A model generated the notes under the pieces. The model made no database searches, was not told the DNA's origin, and saw nothing but the letters and a program-made list of their open reading frames with translations. A program made the position numbers and the translations under genes. A stretch of 64,000 nt of DNA from Rhizobium sp. BK251. GTDB taxonomy: Bacteria; Pseudomonadota; Alphaproteobacteria; Rhizobiales; Rhizobiaceae. Position 1 is the stretch's first letter. Each line of letters begins with the position of its first letter. Of this stretch, positions 62,319 to 64,000 are shown piece after piece. The stretch spans positions 62,001 through 126,000 of the forward strand of contig NZ_SLUQ01000005.1 of NCBI RefSeq assembly GCF_004345245.1. The letters run 5' to 3'.

Positions 62319-63860
62319 TTATGCGCTCCGGGCGAGGCGAGGTGTGGCGAGGCTGTGGGCGCTGTCGAGCGCCTCGGCAAGGGTGATGAACCGGCGACGA
62401 GAAAGCAGATCTTTTGCCGGGTAATCAATTCGCGTGTGCGCGCCGCGAGACTCGGTGCGAAGATGCGCGGATACCGCCATTGTCAGGGCAACAGCGGCGG
62501 CATCGGTAGCCGCTGAGCAGCCTTCCGCGAGCGCCAACAGAGCCGCGATCGCGCTTTCCAACCCCGCTGCGTCGCGGAGTACACCGAGATGGCGCGAGAC
62601 GATCGGGCGGACGGCGCTGGCGTCCGGCGCCGTCGGAAGAGCGCCGAGAGCCGGCACGTCGCTGGAGGCATAGGCGCTCGCATCTATCGAGCGCGCGACA
62701 CGCAATCCCATGACGGCCGCTTCCAGGAGCGAGTTGCTGGCGAGCCGGTTGGCGCCGTGGAGCCCGGTCGACGCCGCTTCGCCTGCCACCCAGAGGCCTC
62801 GGACGGAACTGCGCCCCTCAGCGTCCGTCGCGACACCGCCCATGTGATAGTGCGCTGCCGGGCGAACGGGAATGAGGTCGCGGGTGGGATCGATGCCTGC
62901 TTCATGGCAAAGTGCTGCAATGGCCGGAAAGCGGGACTGGAAACGGTTGCCCAGGGCTTCGCGGGCATCGAGATAGACTCGTCCGCCTCTGGCCAGTTCG
63001 GCACTGATCGCCCGTGCGACGACGTCGCGTGACGCGAGTTCGCCGCCGGCGATCCTCTCCATGAAGAACTCGCCCCTCTCGTTGCGCAGCCGGGCACCTT
63101 CGCCGCGCACCGCTTCGCTGATCAGGGCAAGCGGCTTCCGCGCTGAATCGAGCGCGGTCGGGTGGAACTGCACGAACTCCATGTCCGCAAGGATCGCACC
63201 GGCGCGGGCGGCAAGGGCGATGCCCTGGCCGATATTGCCGGCGGGATTGGTCGTCGCGTCGTAGAGCCCGCAAAGGCCGCCGGTCGCCAACACTACACTT
63301 GCAGTCGGGAGGACAGGCGCGGCCGTGCCGTTCGCGCAGAGCAGGCCTGTGACGATAGATCCCTCGGTGACGAGCCGCCGCGCCTCGAAGCCTTCGAGGA
63401 CCGCGATCGAGGGTGTCTTGCGAACCGCGGCGACTAGGGCACGCATGACGGCCGCACCGGTGGCATCGCCGCCCGCATGAACGATCCTTCTCCGGCTATG
63501 GGCAGCCTCGAGGCCGAAAAGGAGTGCGCCGCTTGCGTCGCGGTCGAACCGGACACCCAGACGCTCCAGCGCGGAGATCGCGCCAGGTGCCTCCGCGATG
63601 ATTCCGCGCGCGATGTCCGGATCGCAAAGCCCGTCGCCGGCTACGAGCGTATCGGCGAGATGGAGCTCCGCGCTGTCATCTGCGGCAAGGCTCGCCGCGA
63701 TACCGCCCTGGGCGAGGGGGCTCGAAGCCTCCGTTCCGAGCGCCGAGCGCGTGACGAGCAGCACCGGCCGTGGCGCGAGCGCAAGCGCCGTCATCAACCC
63801 GGCGAGGCCGCTGCCGACGATCACGACGCGCTCCGCCGGCCCGCGCATGATCTCCGTCAT
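62319..63860 (-). CDS. nadB: L-aspartate oxidase
   Basis: A 513-residue flavoprotein of the succinate-dehydrogenase family. FAD site [37 protein letters not shown], the [20 protein letters not shown] catalytic region and [20 protein letters not shown] with [20 protein letters not shown]. It oxidises L-aspartate to iminoaspartate, used by NadA. The start overlaps the nadA stop (ATGA). Confidence 0.95.
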   Translation of the reverse strand: MTEIMRGPAERVVIVGSGLAGLMTALALAPRPVLLVTRSALGTEASSPLAQGGIAASLAADDSAELHLADTLVAGDGLCDPDIARGIIAEAPGAISALERLGVRFDRDASGALLFGLEAAHSRRRIVHAGGDATGAAVMRALVAAVRKTPSIAVLEGFEARRLVTEGSIVTGLLCANGTAAPVLPTASVVLATGGLCGLYDATTNPAGNIGQGIALAARAGAILADMEFVQFHPTALDSARKPLALISEAVRGEGARLRNERGEFFMERIAGGELASRDVVARAISAELARGGRVYLDAREALGNRFQSRFPAIAALCHEAGIDPTRDLIPVRPAAHYHMGGVATDAEGRSSVRGLWVAGEAASTGLHGANRLASNSLLEAAVMGLRVARSIDASAYASSDVPALGALPTAPDASAVRPIVSRHLGVLRDAAGLESAIAALLALAEGCSAATDAAAVALTMAVSAHLRTESRGAHTRIDYPAKDLLSRRRFITLAEALDSAHSLATPRLARSA

Positions 63861-64000
63861 AGGGCGAGCATCCTTTCGACCGCACGCCGTGCGTCGGCGG
63901 CGATCGCCGGATCGACCGTGACTTCGTGACGGTTGAGTTCCAGCGCTTCACGAATGTTGGACAGCGTGATCCGCTTCATGTGCGGGCAGAGATTGCAGGG
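63857..64000 (-). CDS. nadA: Quinolinate synthase NadA (partial, C-terminus)
   Basis: The last 47 residues are visible. They begin [20 protein letters not shown], which holds the third Fe-S cluster cysteine and the conserved MKRITL segment, and end AVERMLAL. NadA is a [4Fe-4S] enzyme that condenses iminoaspartate and DHAP to quinolinate. The stop overlaps the nadB start as ATGA. The gene continues beyond the right edge. Confidence 0.93.
   Translation of the reverse strand, partial: PCNLCPHMKRITLSNIREALELNRHEVTVDPAIAADARRAVERMLAL

Overview
The window looks like a chromosomal or chromid segment of an alphaproteobacterium of the Rhizobiaceae (Rhizobium, Ensifer/Sinorhizobium or Agrobacterium type). 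The evidence is the high GC coding bias, a glycerol operon with the rhizobial glpR/glpDSTPQUV layout followed by glpK, a rhamnose locus with the rhizobial rhaDI / rhaRSTPQUK layout, and a compact nadABC operon. No rRNA, tRNA, CRISPR array, insertion sequence or phage gene was seen. The window is mostly a patchwork of regulated uptake and catabolic cassettes for plant- or soil-derived compounds, with a DctQ-type gene cut off at the left edge and nadA cut off at the right edge.

Layout. 1-5.1 kb: TRAP small permease (partial) divergent from a TetR regulator; Bcr/CflA-type efflux pump; flavin amine oxidase; LacI regulator with two clean operators. 5.3-15.9 kb: a CUT1 sugar ABC importer (binding protein, two permeases, ATPase) enclosing a cytosolic GH127 beta-L-arabinofuranosidase, then a DHDPS-family lyase, a GntR/FCD regulator, a proline-iminopeptidase-like hydrolase and an M24 Xaa-Pro peptidase. 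A TGTCGACA palindrome recurs in the promoter regions of these units. This suggests one regulon for uptake and breakdown of arabinosylated hydroxyproline-rich material (plant extensin-type glycoprotein fragments). 16.0-21.4 kb: a sulfonate/nitrate-type ABC importer translationally coupled to an AprA-like flavoprotein and a two-cluster ferredoxin (AprB-like), with a thioredoxin-fold protein upstream; this reads as an uncharacterised sulfur-compound reduction module. 21.6-31.3 kb: smaller accessory genes, namely MOSC protein plus class I amidotransferase, a TlpA-like redoxin, a secreted protein under a MarR regulator with a cysteine/histidine-rich tail, arsC, LysR, an MFS relic, a YbfB-type MFS, TetR, a lipoprotein, an L,D-transpeptidase and an orphan OpuAC-type binding protein.

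31.6-41.7 kb: glycerol/glycerol-3-phosphate catabolism (glpR, glpDSTPQUV, glpK). Its two ATPases have complementary defects, GlpS lacking the H-loop histidine and GlpT having a broken signature motif. 42-45 kb: a LysR gene with an apparent in-frame deletion, an SDR oxidoreductase and an orphan protein. 45.2-50.5 kb: an Rrf2 regulator with four cysteines, an SfnB-like dehydrogenase, a CMD-family protein, an LLM flavin monooxygenase and a disulfide-oxidoreductase-family flavoprotein, probably organosulfur scavenging. 50.6-61.4 kb: L-rhamnose catabolism with a divergent promoter carrying two RhaR-type operator halves. 61.5-64 kb: nadC, nadB and the end of nadA (NAD biosynthesis from aspartate).

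All functional calls come from reading motifs and context; no database search was possible. The arabinosyl-hydroxyproline reading and the Apr-like sulfur module are inferences and are marked as such.
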